DNA of 64,000 bases from Mycobacteroides abscessus ATCC 19977 (GTDB lineage: Bacteria; Actinomycetota; Actinomycetes; Mycobacteriales; Mycobacteriaceae), in assembly GCF_000069185.1 (NCBI RefSeq), contig NC_010397.1, forward strand, positions 4,960,001 to 5,024,000, read 5' to 3'. Made by a program: the position numbers and the translations under genes. Positions within the stretch are counted from its first letter, which is position 1, and every line of letters begins with the position of its first letter. Below, in pieces: positions 52,354 through 62,065 of the stretch. The notes below the pieces were generated by a model. It saw only the letters and a program-made list of their open reading frames with translations, was not told the DNA's origin and ran no database searches.

Positions 52354-53139
52354 ATGGCGACCCGTGCCAAGGACTCCGACCGAGAAGCCACCTGCAAGGC
52401 GCTGGACACGGCCTTTGGCGATGGCCAGATCTCCACGGAAGAACACCGCCAGCGGATCGCCCTAGCCACCCGCGCACAGACCCTCGGCGAGCTCAAGGGC
52501 GTGGTCGCCGATCTGCAGATCACCGCTCATGCGGCCGAAACACCGACCGCCCCGCCGCCACGGCGACGCTGGCCGGCACTCGCTGCCACCGCGGTGGTCG
52601 CGGCGGCGATCGGGGCCGGAGCCGGGATTTATGCGACCCGGCCGTCGGCACCCGACCCGGGCGCCGTCAGCGACGGGATCGCTCCGGTGGTGATCGCGCC
52701 GGCGAAACTGTTCTCCGTCCCCGGCCTGACCGGCCTGCTGGCGCAGATGCGCGCCAAGTTCGGCGACACCGTCGGTATCGAACTGACGATCCGCGCGACC
52801 AACGCATCACTGGTCCGCATCGAAGCCTCCGACCCGGACCTGCCCATCACCTACCCGTATCAGGGCGGCTTCCGCGATGGCGGCGCGATGCCCGGCACCT
52901 GGCGGAATGTGAAAATCGGGGATTTGAGCAGGTTCGATCCCACCAAGATCGTCGGGGTTCTGCGCGGTGCACCCGAAACCCTGAACGTGCCCACCGCCGG
53001 GGACGGCGGGACCGTCATGGTGATCAAGCCCAGCGACGACGGTGTCGACATCACCATCACCGTCTCGGACAAGGACCGCACCGGACGCATGCTGGTCGCG
53101 GGCAACGGAGAGCCCAAAGAGGTCACGCCTGCGTCCTGA
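52354..53139 (+). CDS. DUF1707 membrane protein (first paralogue)
   Basis: 261 aa. N-terminal DUF1707 domain, residues about 1-55: RAKDSDREATCKALDTAFGD, GQISTEEHRQRIALATRAQT. A membrane helix follows (ALAATAVVAAAIGAGAGIYA) and then a 170-residue extracellular domain with no recognised family (VPGLTGLLAQMRAKFGD, FDPTKIVGVLRGAPETLNVP). It is a tandem duplicate of the next gene, including its promoter. Function of DUF1707 is not known. Confidence 0.85.
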   Translation: MATRAKDSDREATCKALDTAFGDGQISTEEHRQRIALATRAQTLGELKGVVADLQITAHAAETPTAPPPRRRWPALAATAVVAAAIGAGAGIYATRPSAPDPGAVSDGIAPVVIAPAKLFSVPGLTGLLAQMRAKFGDTVGIELTIRATNASLVRIEASDPDLPITYPYQGGFRDGGAMPGTWRNVKIGDLSRFDPTKIVGVLRGAPETLNVPTAGDGGTVMVIKPSDDGVDITITVSDKDRTGRMLVAGNGEPKEVTPAS

Positions 53140-53160
53140 CCGCCACGATCAGTGCCACTC

Positions 53161-53173
53161 TACGATTCCTCCC
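53161..53173 (+). promoter_or_regulatory. Leaderless-type promoter before the second DUF1707 gene
   Basis: TACGAT plus 7 bases plus ATG at 53174. The string CTACGATTCCTC-CATGGCGAC matches the first copy almost exactly, so promoter and gene were duplicated together. Confidence 0.5.
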
Positions 53174-54040
53174 ATGGCGACGCGACCTCCATCCCAAACT
53201 CGCGCCAAGGACTCCGATCGTGACGCGACCTGCCAAGCCCTCGACATCGCGCTGGGTGATGGCCAGTTGTCCATGGAGGAACATCGGGAAAGGGTTACCG
53301 CCGCGACCAGTGCGAAAACCCTTGGTGACCTCTCTGCACTGGTGACGGATCTACAGCTGGACGCGCCGCCCGTCGCACTCCCCAGAGAGCACAAACCTTC
53401 CGCGTGGCGTCAGCGCACACCATTCCTCGTCATCGCGGCGTTCAGTGCGGCCGTGATCGCCCTGGGTGTCGGGCTGCTGGTGCGGGAATCGGGAACTGCC
53501 GAAAGGCCCGGCTCTGCGGGCGCGCCCGGCGCCGTCGGTCGCGGTGCGGGTCCGATCGACGACGGGGTCGCCCCCACGGTGATCCCGCGGCCAGCGCCCG
53601 CCAAGAAGAACATCTTCACCGCCCCCGGGCTGTCCACGCTGATCGACCGCATCCATCAGAAGTTCGGTGACTCGACGGGATATGAGCTGGACCTCTACCC
53701 GGAGTACGCGATCATCGAACGCGCTGATCCCGATGAACCCAAGGGGCTGATTTCATACCTCTACCGGGAGGGCACTTTCGACGATCCCGATCGCCGACCG
53801 CGCTCGTTCGACAATCTCGGTGACGTCGGCGCATTCGACCAGGCCGCCATCCTCGGCATCATCCGGGGTGCCGCGCAGACCCTGGGGATCGACAGGGGCG
53901 AACCAAGTCACGTGATCATCCGGCCCAATGCGGAGGGCGGTTTGCAGATCAATATCTACGCTTCCCGCGGAAACTACGAATCCGGCTATATCTCCGTGGA
54001 CGCCCAGGGGCTCAATCCCAAGCTCTACCCGCCGTCATAA
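53174..54040 (+). CDS. DUF1707 membrane protein (second paralogue)
   Basis: 288 aa. DUF1707 domain in the first 60 residues (RAKDSDRDATCQALDIALGD, GQLSMEEHRERVTAATSAKT), a membrane helix (FLVIAAFSAAVIALGVGLLV), a Gly/Pro/Ala linker and an extracellular domain like that of the upstream gene (APGLSTLIDRIHQKFGD, FDQAAILGIIRGAAQTLGI). Same strand, 34 bp apart, own promoter. The shared outer domain indicates a recent functional pair. Confidence 0.85.
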   Translation: MATRPPSQTRAKDSDRDATCQALDIALGDGQLSMEEHRERVTAATSAKTLGDLSALVTDLQLDAPPVALPREHKPSAWRQRTPFLVIAAFSAAVIALGVGLLVRESGTAERPGSAGAPGAVGRGAGPIDDGVAPTVIPRPAPAKKNIFTAPGLSTLIDRIHQKFGDSTGYELDLYPEYAIIERADPDEPKGLISYLYREGTFDDPDRRPRSFDNLGDVGAFDQAAILGIIRGAAQTLGIDRGEPSHVIIRPNAEGGLQINIYASRGNYESGYISVDAQGLNPKLYPPS

Positions 54041-54140
54041 CCCGCCCCGTGTGGCGCCCGCATATATCGCGGCGATACGATGAATCGATCGGTGCACGAG
54101 AGATGCTCCGTCGTCATATGTGGATCTGGGAGGTGACGTC

Positions 54141-54695
54141 ATGCTGGAACTAGCCATTCTTGGCTTGCTGCTTGAGTCACCCATGCACGGCTACGAGCTG
54201 CGTAAGCGTCTGACCGGATTGCTCGGCGCGTTCCGGGCGTTCTCGTACGGCTCGCTGTATCCGGCCTTACGCCGGATGCAGGCCGACGGACTCATCGAAG
54301 AGGACGCCGCCCCCGGCATCAACAGCGCCGCGACAATGCTGCGACGCGGCAAGCGGGTCTACCAGCTCACCACGGCGGGCCGGTCCCGGTTCAGCGAGCT
54401 GGTGGCGGACACCGGGCCACAGAACTACACCGACGACGGCTTCGGCGTGCACCTGGCGTTCTTCAACCGCACACCGGCCGAGGCCCGGATGCGGATCCTC
54501 GAAGGCCGCCGCCGCCAGGTAGAGGAGCGCCGGGAGGGCCTGCGCGAGGCCATCACCCGGGCAAGCAGCTCGTTCGATCGGTACACCAAGCAGCTGCACC
54601 AGCTTGGACTGGAATCCAGTGAACGAGAAGTGAAGTGGCTCAACGACTTGATCGCTGCCGAGCGCACCGCGCAGGCACGGGTCGAGGAGCGTTAG
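54141..54695 (+). CDS. PadR-family transcriptional regulator
   Basis: 184 aa from the ATG at 54141, with GGGAGGTGA upstream. N-terminal w[41 protein letters not shown]. The C-terminal part is helical (Vir-like). It precedes ino1 by 41 bp, matching M. tuberculosis Rv0047c-ino1, so it may regulate inositol synthesis; the effector is unknown. Confidence 0.9.
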   Translation: MLELAILGLLLESPMHGYELRKRLTGLLGAFRAFSYGSLYPALRRMQADGLIEEDAAPGINSAATMLRRGKRVYQLTTAGRSRFSELVADTGPQNYTDDGFGVHLAFFNRTPAEARMRILEGRRRQVEERREGLREAITRASSSFDRYTKQLHQLGLESSEREVKWLNDLIAAERTAQARVEER

Positions 54696-54736
54696 ACGTG
54701 ACACAACGCACGACCATCGGTAAAGGAGAACCGTCC

Positions 54737-55828
54737 ATGTCCAACACATCATCTGAGGTGCGGGTCGCCATCGTCGGCGTCGGTAACTGCGCATCCTCAC
54801 TGGTTCAGGGCGTGCAGTACTACCAGGATGCGGACGAGAACTCGACGGTTCCGGGTCTGATGCACGTCAAGTTCGGGCCGTACCACGTGCGTGACGTCAA
54901 GTTCGTCGCCGCCTTCGACGTGGACGCCAAGAAGGTCGGTTTCGACCTTTCCGAGGCCATCTCGGCCTCGGAGAACAACACCATCAAGATCGCCGATGTG
55001 CCGCCGACGGACGTCATCGTGCAGCGCGGGCCCACCCTGGACGGCATCGGCAAGTACTACGCCGACACCATCGAGGTCTCCGACTCCGAACCGGTCGACG
55101 TCGTGAAGGTGCTCAAGGACAACAACGTTGACGTCCTGGTCTCCTACCTGCCGGTCGGTTCGGAAGAGGCCGACAAGTTCTACGCGCAGTGCGCCATCGA
55201 CGCCAAGGTCGCGTTCGTCAACGCGCTGCCCGTCTTCATTGCCTCGGACCCGGTGTGGGCCAAGAAGTTCGAAGACGCCGGCGTGCCGATCGTGGGCGAC
55301 GACATCAAGAGCCAGGTCGGCGCCACCATCACCCACCGCGTGATGGCCAAGCTGTTCGAGGACCGCGGTGTCACCCTGGACCGCACATACCAGCTGAACG
55401 TCGGCGGGAACATGGACTTCAAGAACATGCTCGAACGCGAGCGCCTGGAGTCCAAGAAGGTGTCCAAGACGCAAGCCGTGACCAGCAACTTGAATGGCTC
55501 CCTTGCCGACAAGGTGTACGACAAGAACGTGCACATCGGCCCGTCCGACTATGTCGCATGGCTCGACGACCGCAAGTGGGCGTACGTACGCCTCGAAGGC
55601 CGAGCCTTCGGTGACGTGCCGCTGAACCTCGAGTACAAGCTCGAAGTCTGGGACTCCCCCAACTCCGCCGGCATCATCATCGACGCGGTACGCGCGGCGA
55701 AGATCGCCCTGGACCGTGGCCTCGGCGGACCGATCCTGCCGGCCTCGGCCTACCTGATGAAGAGCCCGCCCAAGCAGCTCGCCGACGATGTCGCGCGCGC
55801 CGAGCTGGAGCAGTTCATCGCGGGGTGA
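54737..55828 (+). CDS. ino1: Inositol-3-phosphate synthase
   Basis: 363 aa, ATG behind AAAGGAGAA. It makes myo-inositol-3-phosphate from glucose-6-phosphate with NAD, the first step to phosphatidylinositol, PIMs and mycothiol. Diagnostic segments: NAD loop [20 protein letters not shown], then [19 protein letters not shown], and [20 protein letters not shown], whose Lys residues form the active site. Normal length for actinobacteria. A strong terminator follows. Confidence 0.97.
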   Translation: MSNTSSEVRVAIVGVGNCASSLVQGVQYYQDADENSTVPGLMHVKFGPYHVRDVKFVAAFDVDAKKVGFDLSEAISASENNTIKIADVPPTDVIVQRGPTLDGIGKYYADTIEVSDSEPVDVVKVLKDNNVDVLVSYLPVGSEEADKFYAQCAIDAKVAFVNALPVFIASDPVWAKKFEDAGVPIVGDDIKSQVGATITHRVMAKLFEDRGVTLDRTYQLNVGGNMDFKNMLERERLESKKVSKTQAVTSNLNGSLADKVYDKNVHIGPSDYVAWLDDRKWAYVRLEGRAFGDVPLNLEYKLEVWDSPNSAGIIIDAVRAAKIALDRGLGGPILPASAYLMKSPPKQLADDVARAELEQFIAG

Positions 55829-55880
55829 CCGCTTACGCAAAGACCGTTGAACGGGGCTAGTCACCCCAAAGTCGTTACCG

Positions 55881-55938
55881 CCGAGGGCATACCAGGCGCA
55901 GACGTTTGTCGATTCGTCTGCATCGGGTATGCCCTCGG
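55881..55938. terminator. Bidirectional terminator between ino1 and the oxidoreductase gene
   Basis: CCGAGGGCATACC pairs with GGGTATGCCCTCGG, with an inner GCAGACG/CGTCTGC stem around a 10-nt loop. It lies between two convergent genes and ends 2 bp before the stop of the second. Strong, nearly perfect hairpin. Confidence 0.8.
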
Positions 55939-55940
55939 TG

Positions 55941-56765
55941 CTAGGTGAGCCGCGCGACGACTTCGGTCAGCCGGTCCAATGCGCGCAGAGTGTCCGCTTC
56001 ATTCAGCGGATGCACGTCGAAGAGAACCCGCTCCGCACCGGCACCGAGGTATTCGCCGGCCAGCTGGTGATCGCCGGGCACGCCGCTCACGGTGACCGGC
56101 AGGTCGGCACGGCCCTGCTCGGCGAACCAGCCGCATGCGCGGCGCACATCGTCGGGCGTGGACGTTCCCGCGTAGGGCAGCCAACCGTCACCCACCCGCA
56201 GCGCACGCGCCTGCGCCGCCCGGCTGGGGCCACCGACGTGCACCGGAAGGGGGCGGGCCGGGCGCGGACGCGCCACGACGGGACCGAAATCGACATGCTC
56301 ACCATGGAATTCGGCTTGTTCCTGAGTCCACAGCGCGTGCAGTGCGGCGAGTTGCTCGTCGAGTACCGCGCCGCGTTTCGCCGGGTCGATGCCATGGTTG
56401 CGCACCTCCCCCAAATTCCATCCGACCCCGACGCCGAGCACCGTGCGCCCGCCGGAAAGGGTCGCCACCGTCGCCCAGGCTTTGGCCGTGTGCAGCACAT
56501 CGCGTTGGGGAAGCAACGCCACCCCCGAGCCGACAATCAGCCGCTCGGTGGCCGACGCTGCGTACGCGAGCACCACCGGCAAGTCGCGGATCAACGGCAG
56601 CCGCGCGCGAAACTCGGCATCGATCGAGTCGGGGGTATCGACGGGGAAGTAGGAATGATCATCGAAGAGCAGCCATTCAAAGCCGCGCTCCTCGACAGCG
56701 CGTGCGAGCACATCCGGGGACACGTATCCGTCGGCTGATGTGGTGGAAATACCGAATCCGGTCAC
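55941..56765 (-). CDS. LLM-class (F420-dependent type) oxidoreductase
   Basis: 274 aa from a GTG at 56765, chosen because the product then starts at the first beta strand (TGFGISTTSADGYVSP); the open frame continues upstream to 57023 across the permease promoter. TIM-barrel luciferase-like family: ERGFEWLLFDDHSYFP, GSGVALLPQRDVLHTAKAWATV, VGVGWNLGEVRNHGID, PLPVHVGGPSRAAQARA. It corresponds in position to Rv0044c near ino1. Coenzyme F420 use is inferred; substrate unknown. Confidence 0.83.
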   Translation of the reverse strand: MTGFGISTTSADGYVSPDVLARAVEERGFEWLLFDDHSYFPVDTPDSIDAEFRARLPLIRDLPVVLAYAASATERLIVGSGVALLPQRDVLHTAKAWATVATLSGGRTVLGVGVGWNLGEVRNHGIDPAKRGAVLDEQLAALHALWTQEQAEFHGEHVDFGPVVARPRPARPLPVHVGGPSRAAQARALRVGDGWLPYAGTSTPDDVRRACGWFAEQGRADLPVTVSGVPGDHQLAGEYLGAGAERVLFDVHPLNEADTLRALDRLTEVVARLT

Positions 56766-56868
56766 GACCTCAAGGAACCGCCCACGCGCCCCTGAAATTC
56801 CGGGCAACGCGCTGCACGATCTGGTTACGGGGTGCAACATCGACCTACCCGGCTGAAAGAGGCATCCC

Positions 56869-58257
56869 ATGGCGACCACGGCAGCGCCCAGCGAAGGCGG
56901 TCTGCAACATTCCCTGCAGAAGCGACATCTGACGATGATCGCGATCGGAGGGGTCATCGGCGCCGGCCTGTTTGTCGGGTCCGGCGCCACCATCCAAGCT
57001 GCCGGGCCCGCCGCGTTTCTCACCTACGCGATCACCGGCGTGCTCATCGTCCTGGTGATGCGGATGCTCGGCGAGATGGCCGTCGCCAACCCTTCCACCG
57101 GCTCCTTCGCCGACTACAGCCGCCGCGCGCTCGGCGACTGGGCGGGATTCTCCGTGGGCTGGCTGTACTGGTACTTCTGGGTGATCGTCGTCGGATTCGA
57201 AGCGGTGGCCGGGGGCAAGCTCATCCAGGACTGGCTCCCGCACGCGCCGCTCTGGCTGATCGCATTGCTTTTGATGCTGGCAATGACGGCCACCAATCTG
57301 TTCTCGGTGCGCTCCTACGGTGAATTCGAGTACTGGTTCGCCAGCGTGAAAGTGGCTGCGATCGTGGCGTTTCTGGTCGCCGGCACCTGCTACGTGCTGG
57401 GGCTGTGGCCGGGCAAGAAGCTGGATTTCTCGAATCTGACGGTCCACGAGGGGTTCATGCCGCACGGCCCTGGAGCGATCTTCTCCTCGATCGTAATCGT
57501 GATCTTCTCCATGGTGGGAGCCGAAATCGCGACCATCGCCGCTGCCGAATCGAAGGACCCCGCCAAAGCCATCAGCCAGGCCACCAACTCGGTGATCTAC
57601 CGGGTGGCCATCTTCTTCGTGGGATCGATCTTTCTCATCGCGGTCATCGTGCCGTGGAACAGCCCCGAATTGGGCACCTCTCCGTACGTCACCGCGTTCA
57701 AGACGATGGGCATCCCTGCCGCCGACCACATCATGCGGGTCGTCGTGCTCACCGCCGTGCTCTCGTGTTTGAACTCGGCAATGTACACCGCCTCGCGCAT
57801 GCTCTTCGTGCTCGCCGGCCGCGGGGAAGCGCCCCGCAGCTGGCTCAAGGTCAACGCGCGCGGCGTGCCGGTACAGGCCATTCTGGCGTCCTCGTTCATC
57901 GGGTTCGTCTGCGTCATCCTGGCGTACTTCTTCGAGCACACCGTATTCCTGTTTCTGCTCAACTCCTCCGGCGCGGTAATCCTGTTCGTGTACTTGATGA
58001 TTGCCATCTCGCAATATGTCCTGCGCCGCCGCACACCGGAGGAGAAGCTCCTCGTCAAGATGTGGGGCTACCCTGCCCTGACCATTCTGACCGCGATCGG
58101 AATCGTCGCCATCCTGGTGGCCATGGGATTCCAGGACGCCACCCGCACCCAGCTGTGGACAAGCCTGCTGTCCTGGGGCGTGATCCTGCTGCTCTTCGCG
58201 ATACTGCGGTTGACGCGGCGGCGCACCCCCGAGCCCGGCGAACGGACTACCCGGTGA
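56869..58257 (+). CDS. gabP: Amino acid permease, GabP-like (APC family)
   Basis: 462 aa, twelve membrane helices. The APC start motif is LTMIAIGGVIGAGLFVGSGA, with GEMAVANPSTGSFADYSRRA and SMVGAEIATIAAAESKDPAK following. These match GABA/amino acid permeases of the AAT family (GabP, CycA, AnsP). The exact amino acid is not decided by sequence; GABA is the nearest remembered match. It overlaps the end of the convergent phosphotransferase gene by 11 bp. Confidence 0.82.
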   Translation: MATTAAPSEGGLQHSLQKRHLTMIAIGGVIGAGLFVGSGATIQAAGPAAFLTYAITGVLIVLVMRMLGEMAVANPSTGSFADYSRRALGDWAGFSVGWLYWYFWVIVVGFEAVAGGKLIQDWLPHAPLWLIALLLMLAMTATNLFSVRSYGEFEYWFASVKVAAIVAFLVAGTCYVLGLWPGKKLDFSNLTVHEGFMPHGPGAIFSSIVIVIFSMVGAEIATIAAAESKDPAKAISQATNSVIYRVAIFFVGSIFLIAVIVPWNSPELGTSPYVTAFKTMGIPAADHIMRVVVLTAVLSCLNSAMYTASRMLFVLAGRGEAPRSWLKVNARGVPVQAILASSFIGFVCVILAYFFEHTVFLFLLNSSGAVILFVYLMIAISQYVLRRRTPEEKLLVKMWGYPALTILTAIGIVAILVAMGFQDATRTQLWTSLLSWGVILLLFAILRLTRRRTPEPGERTTR

Positions 58258-59299
58258 TCGCTACCGCGCGCTTGAACAGCTGTAACGTCAGTCCGTGCAG
58301 GTAGTCCCCCACCGCCACAGGTGCTTTCCCGGCGCACGCGCGGGCATGTGTGCCCTCCAGGATGATGCCGAGCTTGAAGCACGCCAACACCGTGTACCAA
58401 TCCATCGCACCGAGATCGCGGTCCGTGCGTTCCGCGTAATGCGCGACAAGCTCCTGCGGTGTGGGCAGGCCCCCGGCCTGAACCAGCGCGCCACCCAAGG
58501 ACGCGTCGTCGGTCTCGGACGGCCACGTGGCCAGCATCCAGCCCAAATCCAGCAGCGGATCCCCGATGGTGGACATCTCCCAGTCCACGATCGCCGCCAG
58601 CTGCGGTCCGTCGTTGCGGAACATCATGTTGGCCAGGTGAAAGTCCCCGTGCATGATGCCCGGTTTCCATTGCGAGGGCCGGTGCCGCTCAAGCCAATTC
58701 GCCACCGATTGCAGGCCCGGGATATCCGGCCCCGGGTACCCGTCGTGCTTGGCGTACGAGTCGAGCTCCTTGAGCCAGCGTGGCACCTGCCGTTCCAGGA
58801 AGCCGTCCGGATTGCCGTATCCGTCCAGGCCCAGTTCCTGGTAGTCGAGCGCGCCGAGGGCCGCGATGCCGCTGACCGCCTCCAAGCCCATCTGATGCCG
58901 AATTTCGGCATTGCCGGCATGCAGTTCCGGCAGGCCGACCGACGCATTGAATCCGTCCACGGGCTCCATCAGGTAGAAGACAGCGCCGCCCAGCACGGTC
59001 TCGTCGGTGCACGCCGCAATGAGCTCGGGCGCCGGAACTCCCTGCCCGCGTAGTGCTCCGAGCAGTCGCGCCTCCCGGCGGATCACGTTGTTGCTGGCCT
59101 CGCGCAGATGCTTGGGCGGTCGCCGCAGCACATACTCGCGGCCTCCACGGCTGAAGCGCACCATGATGTTCTGGGTGCCGCCGGTGATCGCGGAGATATC
59201 CGTCAGCTGTCCGCCGGGAAGACCTTGTTCATCCATCCAGTGCGAAACAACATCAAAATCAACGCTTTTCGGGTCGATGTGGTGTGGAGCCGCCATCAC
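58247..59299 (-). CDS. APH-family phosphotransferase linked to acyl-CoA metabolism
   Basis: 350 aa. Kinase-like fold: N-terminal GGTQNIMVRFSRGGREYVLR, catalytic loop MHGDFHLANMMF and metal loop IVDWEMSTIGDPLLDLGW. This is the ACAD10/FadE-associated subgroup rather than an antibiotic kinase, because the acyl-CoA dehydrogenase gene is directly upstream (4-nt overlap). It may phosphorylate a hydroxyacyl-CoA for dehydration. Inference from the family and operon. Confidence 0.85.
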   Translation of the reverse strand: MMAAPHHIDPKSVDFDVVSHWMDEQGLPGGQLTDISAITGGTQNIMVRFSRGGREYVLRRPPKHLREASNNVIRREARLLGALRGQGVPAPELIAACTDETVLGGAVFYLMEPVDGFNASVGLPELHAGNAEIRHQMGLEAVSGIAALGALDYQELGLDGYGNPDGFLERQVPRWLKELDSYAKHDGYPGPDIPGLQSVANWLERHRPSQWKPGIMHGDFHLANMMFRNDGPQLAAIVDWEMSTIGDPLLDLGWMLATWPSETDDASLGGALVQAGGLPTPQELVAHYAERTDRDLGAMDWYTVLACFKLGIILEGTHARACAGKAPVAVGDYLHGLTLQLFKRAVAITG

Positions 59300-60594
59300 A
59301 GATTTCCCACCCGATGTTCGAGCCGGGCCGCGACATGGGCGCGCGCCTTCTCCGTCAATGCCGGGATGTGGCTGGGCGGAAACAGACCCTCGTAAGGGGT
59401 GTAGTCCTTGAGGACTTCCTTGGCGATAGTGACCTTGTGTACCTCGGTCGGGCCGTCGACCAGACCCATGACCTCCGAATACAGAAACATCTTGGCCAGC
59501 GGCATCTCTTCGGACACCCCGAGTGAGCCATGCAGATGCAGTGCGCGCTGGGCGACATCGTGCATCACCTTGGGCATCGCCGCCTTGATGGCCGAAATAT
59601 CCTTGCGTACCTTCAAGTAATCCTGGTGCTTATCGATCAACCAGGCGGTCCGCAACACCAGCAGCCGGAATGATTCCATCTCGATCCAGCTGTCGGCGAT
59701 ACGTTCCTGGGTCATCTGGAGTTTGGCGATGGTGCCGCCTCGGGCCTCCCGGCTGACGACGCGTTCGCACATCATGTCGAAGGCCTTGCGTACCTGGGCC
59801 ACCGTGCGCATGGCGTGATGTACACGACCACCACCGAGACGCGTCTGTGCGATGGCGAACGCACCCCCCTCGGCACCCAGCATGTTCTCGGCAGGAATGC
59901 GGGCGTTGGTGAAGCGGGTGTAGGCCTCGTCTTCACTGAACCCGTGCACCGTGATGTTCCGGACGATCTCGACACCGGGCGCGTTCGGGTCGACGATGAA
60001 CATCGACATCCCCTGATAGGGACTGACTTCGGTGTTGGTGACGGCCATGACGATCCAGAACGCGGCGTGCCGCGCCTCGGAGTTGAACCACTTCTCACCA
60101 TTGAGGATCCATTCGTCACCGTCACGGACGGCGGTGGTCTTGAACAGCGTCGGATCCGATCCGCCCTGCGGCTCGGTCATCACATAACAGGACCCGATGT
60201 CGCCGTCCATCAGTGGCTGCAGGTATTTGGCCTTCTGCGCTTCGGTGCCGTAGTGCGCGAGGATCTCGGCATTGCCGGTATCGGGTGCCTGGCATCCGAA
60301 GATCGAAGGAGCCCACACCGACCTACCCAGAATCTCGTTGAGCAGCGCCAGCTTGAGCTGGCCGTAACCCGGACCACCCAGCTCCGGTCCCAGATGACAT
60401 GCCCACAGGCCGCGGCGTTTGACCTCTTCCTTGAGCGGCCGCACGTAATCCATGGCCACCGTGTCGGACTTGTCGTATGGGTTGGGGAACACGTAATCGA
60501 GGGGTTCGACCTCGGTGCGGACAAACTCGTCGGCCCAGTCAAGCAGTTCCTGGTATTCCGGGTCGGTTTCGAAATCCCATGCCATGGCGGTCAC
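59296..60594 (-). CDS. Acyl-CoA dehydrogenase
   Basis: 432 aa; the ATG at 60594 or the internal one three codons on (MAWDFETDPEY). FAD-dependent fold with CYVMTEPQGGSDPTLFKTTA, GEKWFNSEARHAAFW, and the C-terminal LHLHGSLGVSEEMPLAKMF. It oxidises an acyl-CoA to the enoyl-CoA. Second last gene of a TetR-SDR-dehydrogenase-kinase operon. Substrate chain length is unknown. Confidence 0.92.
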   Translation of the reverse strand: MTAMAWDFETDPEYQELLDWADEFVRTEVEPLDYVFPNPYDKSDTVAMDYVRPLKEEVKRRGLWACHLGPELGGPGYGQLKLALLNEILGRSVWAPSIFGCQAPDTGNAEILAHYGTEAQKAKYLQPLMDGDIGSCYVMTEPQGGSDPTLFKTTAVRDGDEWILNGEKWFNSEARHAAFWIVMAVTNTEVSPYQGMSMFIVDPNAPGVEIVRNITVHGFSEDEAYTRFTNARIPAENMLGAEGGAFAIAQTRLGGGRVHHAMRTVAQVRKAFDMMCERVVSREARGGTIAKLQMTQERIADSWIEMESFRLLVLRTAWLIDKHQDYLKVRKDISAIKAAMPKVMHDVAQRALHLHGSLGVSEEMPLAKMFLYSEVMGLVDGPTEVHKVTIAKEVLKDYTPYEGLFPPSHIPALTEKARAHVAARLEHRVGNL

Positions 60595-61253
60595 TTCCTG
60601 TCGGTCGGGGCTTGTTCGGCGTGTTCTTCCGGACGGTCCACGTGGATACCGTCCAACACCATGTCGGCGATGCGTTTGGCTATCTGTGCGGGGCTCTTGC
60701 CGTCGGTGCGGTACCAGACCGCCACCATGTTCAGCATTCCCAAGATCGCGTTGGTGAGCACATGGTCGGCCGTGTGAAATGTGCCGACCTCGTGACCTTC
60801 GTCGAAGACGCGCTGCCAGCAGCGCTGCAGCTCGTCGCGAAGCCCCTGCAATTGCGCCGCACGCTCACCGGTCAGCGCGGAACCATCACGTACCTGGATG
60901 GCAACCTGCTTGCGGTACTTGACGATGAGGATGACGTACGAGCCGATCAGCGTGCGCAGGCGCCTGGCCGGTTCGGTGTTCATATTCGCGATATGGACGG
61001 CCTCGGTGAGCATCTCATCGATATAGCTGCGCAAGATCTCCCAGAGGAGTTCCTCCTTGGACCCGATATGGTAGTAGAGCGCGCCACCGCGCACGCCTGC
61101 CGCAGCACCGATCTCGGCTACGCCCGTGGCGTGAAATCCCTTCTCCGCAAACAGATCTGTCGCGACCTCCATGATCCGCTGACGGGTCGCCGCGGCGTCG
61201 CCATCGGAGGCCGGTGGGCGGCCCCGACGCGGCTTGGCTCCGGCCTCTGTCAC
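60591..61253 (-). CDS. TetR-family regulator
   Basis: 220 aa. N-terminal HTH TRQRIMEVATDLFAEKGFHA, TGVAEIGAAAGVRGGALYYH. The ligand domain is typical of KstR2-like regulators that bind acyl-CoA thioesters. It overlaps the SDR and acyl-CoA dehydrogenase genes by 4 nt and presumably represses the operon through the palindrome at 62003-62026. Ligand inferred from the operon. Confidence 0.9.
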   Translation of the reverse strand: MTEAGAKPRRGRPPASDGDAAATRQRIMEVATDLFAEKGFHATGVAEIGAAAGVRGGALYYHIGSKEELLWEILRSYIDEMLTEAVHIANMNTEPARRLRTLIGSYVILIVKYRKQVAIQVRDGSALTGERAAQLQGLRDELQRCWQRVFDEGHEVGTFHTADHVLTNAILGMLNMVAVWYRTDGKSPAQIAKRIADMVLDGIHVDRPEEHAEQAPTDRK

Positions 61254-61987
61254 AGGATGCCGCCGTCTAGACGAATCGTCGTGCCCGTGCAGTAGGCCGA
61301 TGCCTCACTCGCCAAGTAGAGCGCCGCGCCCACGATGTCCTCCGGCTCACCGACGCGCCGCAGCGGGATGCTCGGAATGAGCGCTTCGGCGAACCCCTCC
61401 GGCCAGGCGGCGGCGATGTCGGTGTTAAAGAGCCCGCACTGAATCGTATTGGTGCGCACCGTCGGTCCGAACGTGTGCGACAGCCCGAGGGTCAGTGCGT
61501 TCAGCCCCGCCTTGGCCGCCGCGTAGGGCAGCGCCGTCGCGTCGGGCCGTACCGCCTCTATCGAACTGATGTTGATGATCGAGCCGCCAGCTCCCGCGGC
61601 CATCTTCGTGGCGATCGAGGCCGACAACCGAAACGGGCCCTTGAGGTTCACACCGATGACCTTGTCGAACAACGCTTCCGACACCTGATCCAGACTGGGG
61701 TACAGCGGCGAGAGTCCTGCGTTGTTCACCAACACATCCACCCTGCCGAACTCGCGGTACACGGTGTCCACCAGGTGGTCGCACTGCTCCCAGGAGCTGA
61801 CGTTGCACGCAACCGGAAGCGCCCGGCGGCCGTGCTCGGCCTCCACCTGGGCAGCCAGTTCTTGACACGAGTCGATCTTGCGGCTGGCGATCACCACATC
61901 GGCGCCGTGCGCCGCGAATGCCCGCACCATTGCCCGCCCCAATCCACGGCTTCCGCCGGTGACGACGACAACCTTGTCCTGCAGCAT
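61250..61987 (-). CDS. Short-chain dehydrogenase/reductase
   Basis: 245 aa from the ATG at 61987, with GAGGAGGGG upstream. Rossmann motif VVVTGGSRGLGRAMVRAFAA, NNAG, catalytic Ser in INISSIEAV and YAAAK, end LDGGIL. Classical SDR of the FabG type. First gene of the operon with TetR, acyl-CoA dehydrogenase and phosphotransferase, consistent with oxidation of a hydroxyacyl or alcohol intermediate. Confidence 0.92.
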   Translation of the reverse strand: MLQDKVVVVTGGSRGLGRAMVRAFAAHGADVVIASRKIDSCQELAAQVEAEHGRRALPVACNVSSWEQCDHLVDTVYREFGRVDVLVNNAGLSPLYPSLDQVSEALFDKVIGVNLKGPFRLSASIATKMAAGAGGSIINISSIEAVRPDATALPYAAAKAGLNALTLGLSHTFGPTVRTNTIQCGLFNTDIAAAWPEGFAEALIPSIPLRRVGEPEDIVGAALYLASEASAYCTGTTIRLDGGIL

Positions 61988-62002
61988 CCGACCCCTCCTC
62001 AA

Positions 62003-62026
62003 TTAATGTGGCGATCGATACATTAA
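62003..62026 (-). promoter_or_regulatory. TetR-type palindromic operator before the SDR operon
   Basis: TTAATGT and ACATTAA are perfect arms around GGCGATCGAT, 15 bp upstream of the SDR ATG. A GC-rich genome rarely has such an AT palindrome by chance, and the operon encodes a TetR regulator. Inferred binding site. Confidence 0.6.
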
Positions 62027-62065
62027 AGTCCATACGCCAGGGGCGCAAGAGGCGGTTGCCATCAG

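Noticed and set aside
56845..58014. 389-aa open frame on the minus strand opposite the permease gene
   Set aside because: Composition is extreme in His, Asp, Glu and Arg and there is no domain; the permease on the other strand is clear.
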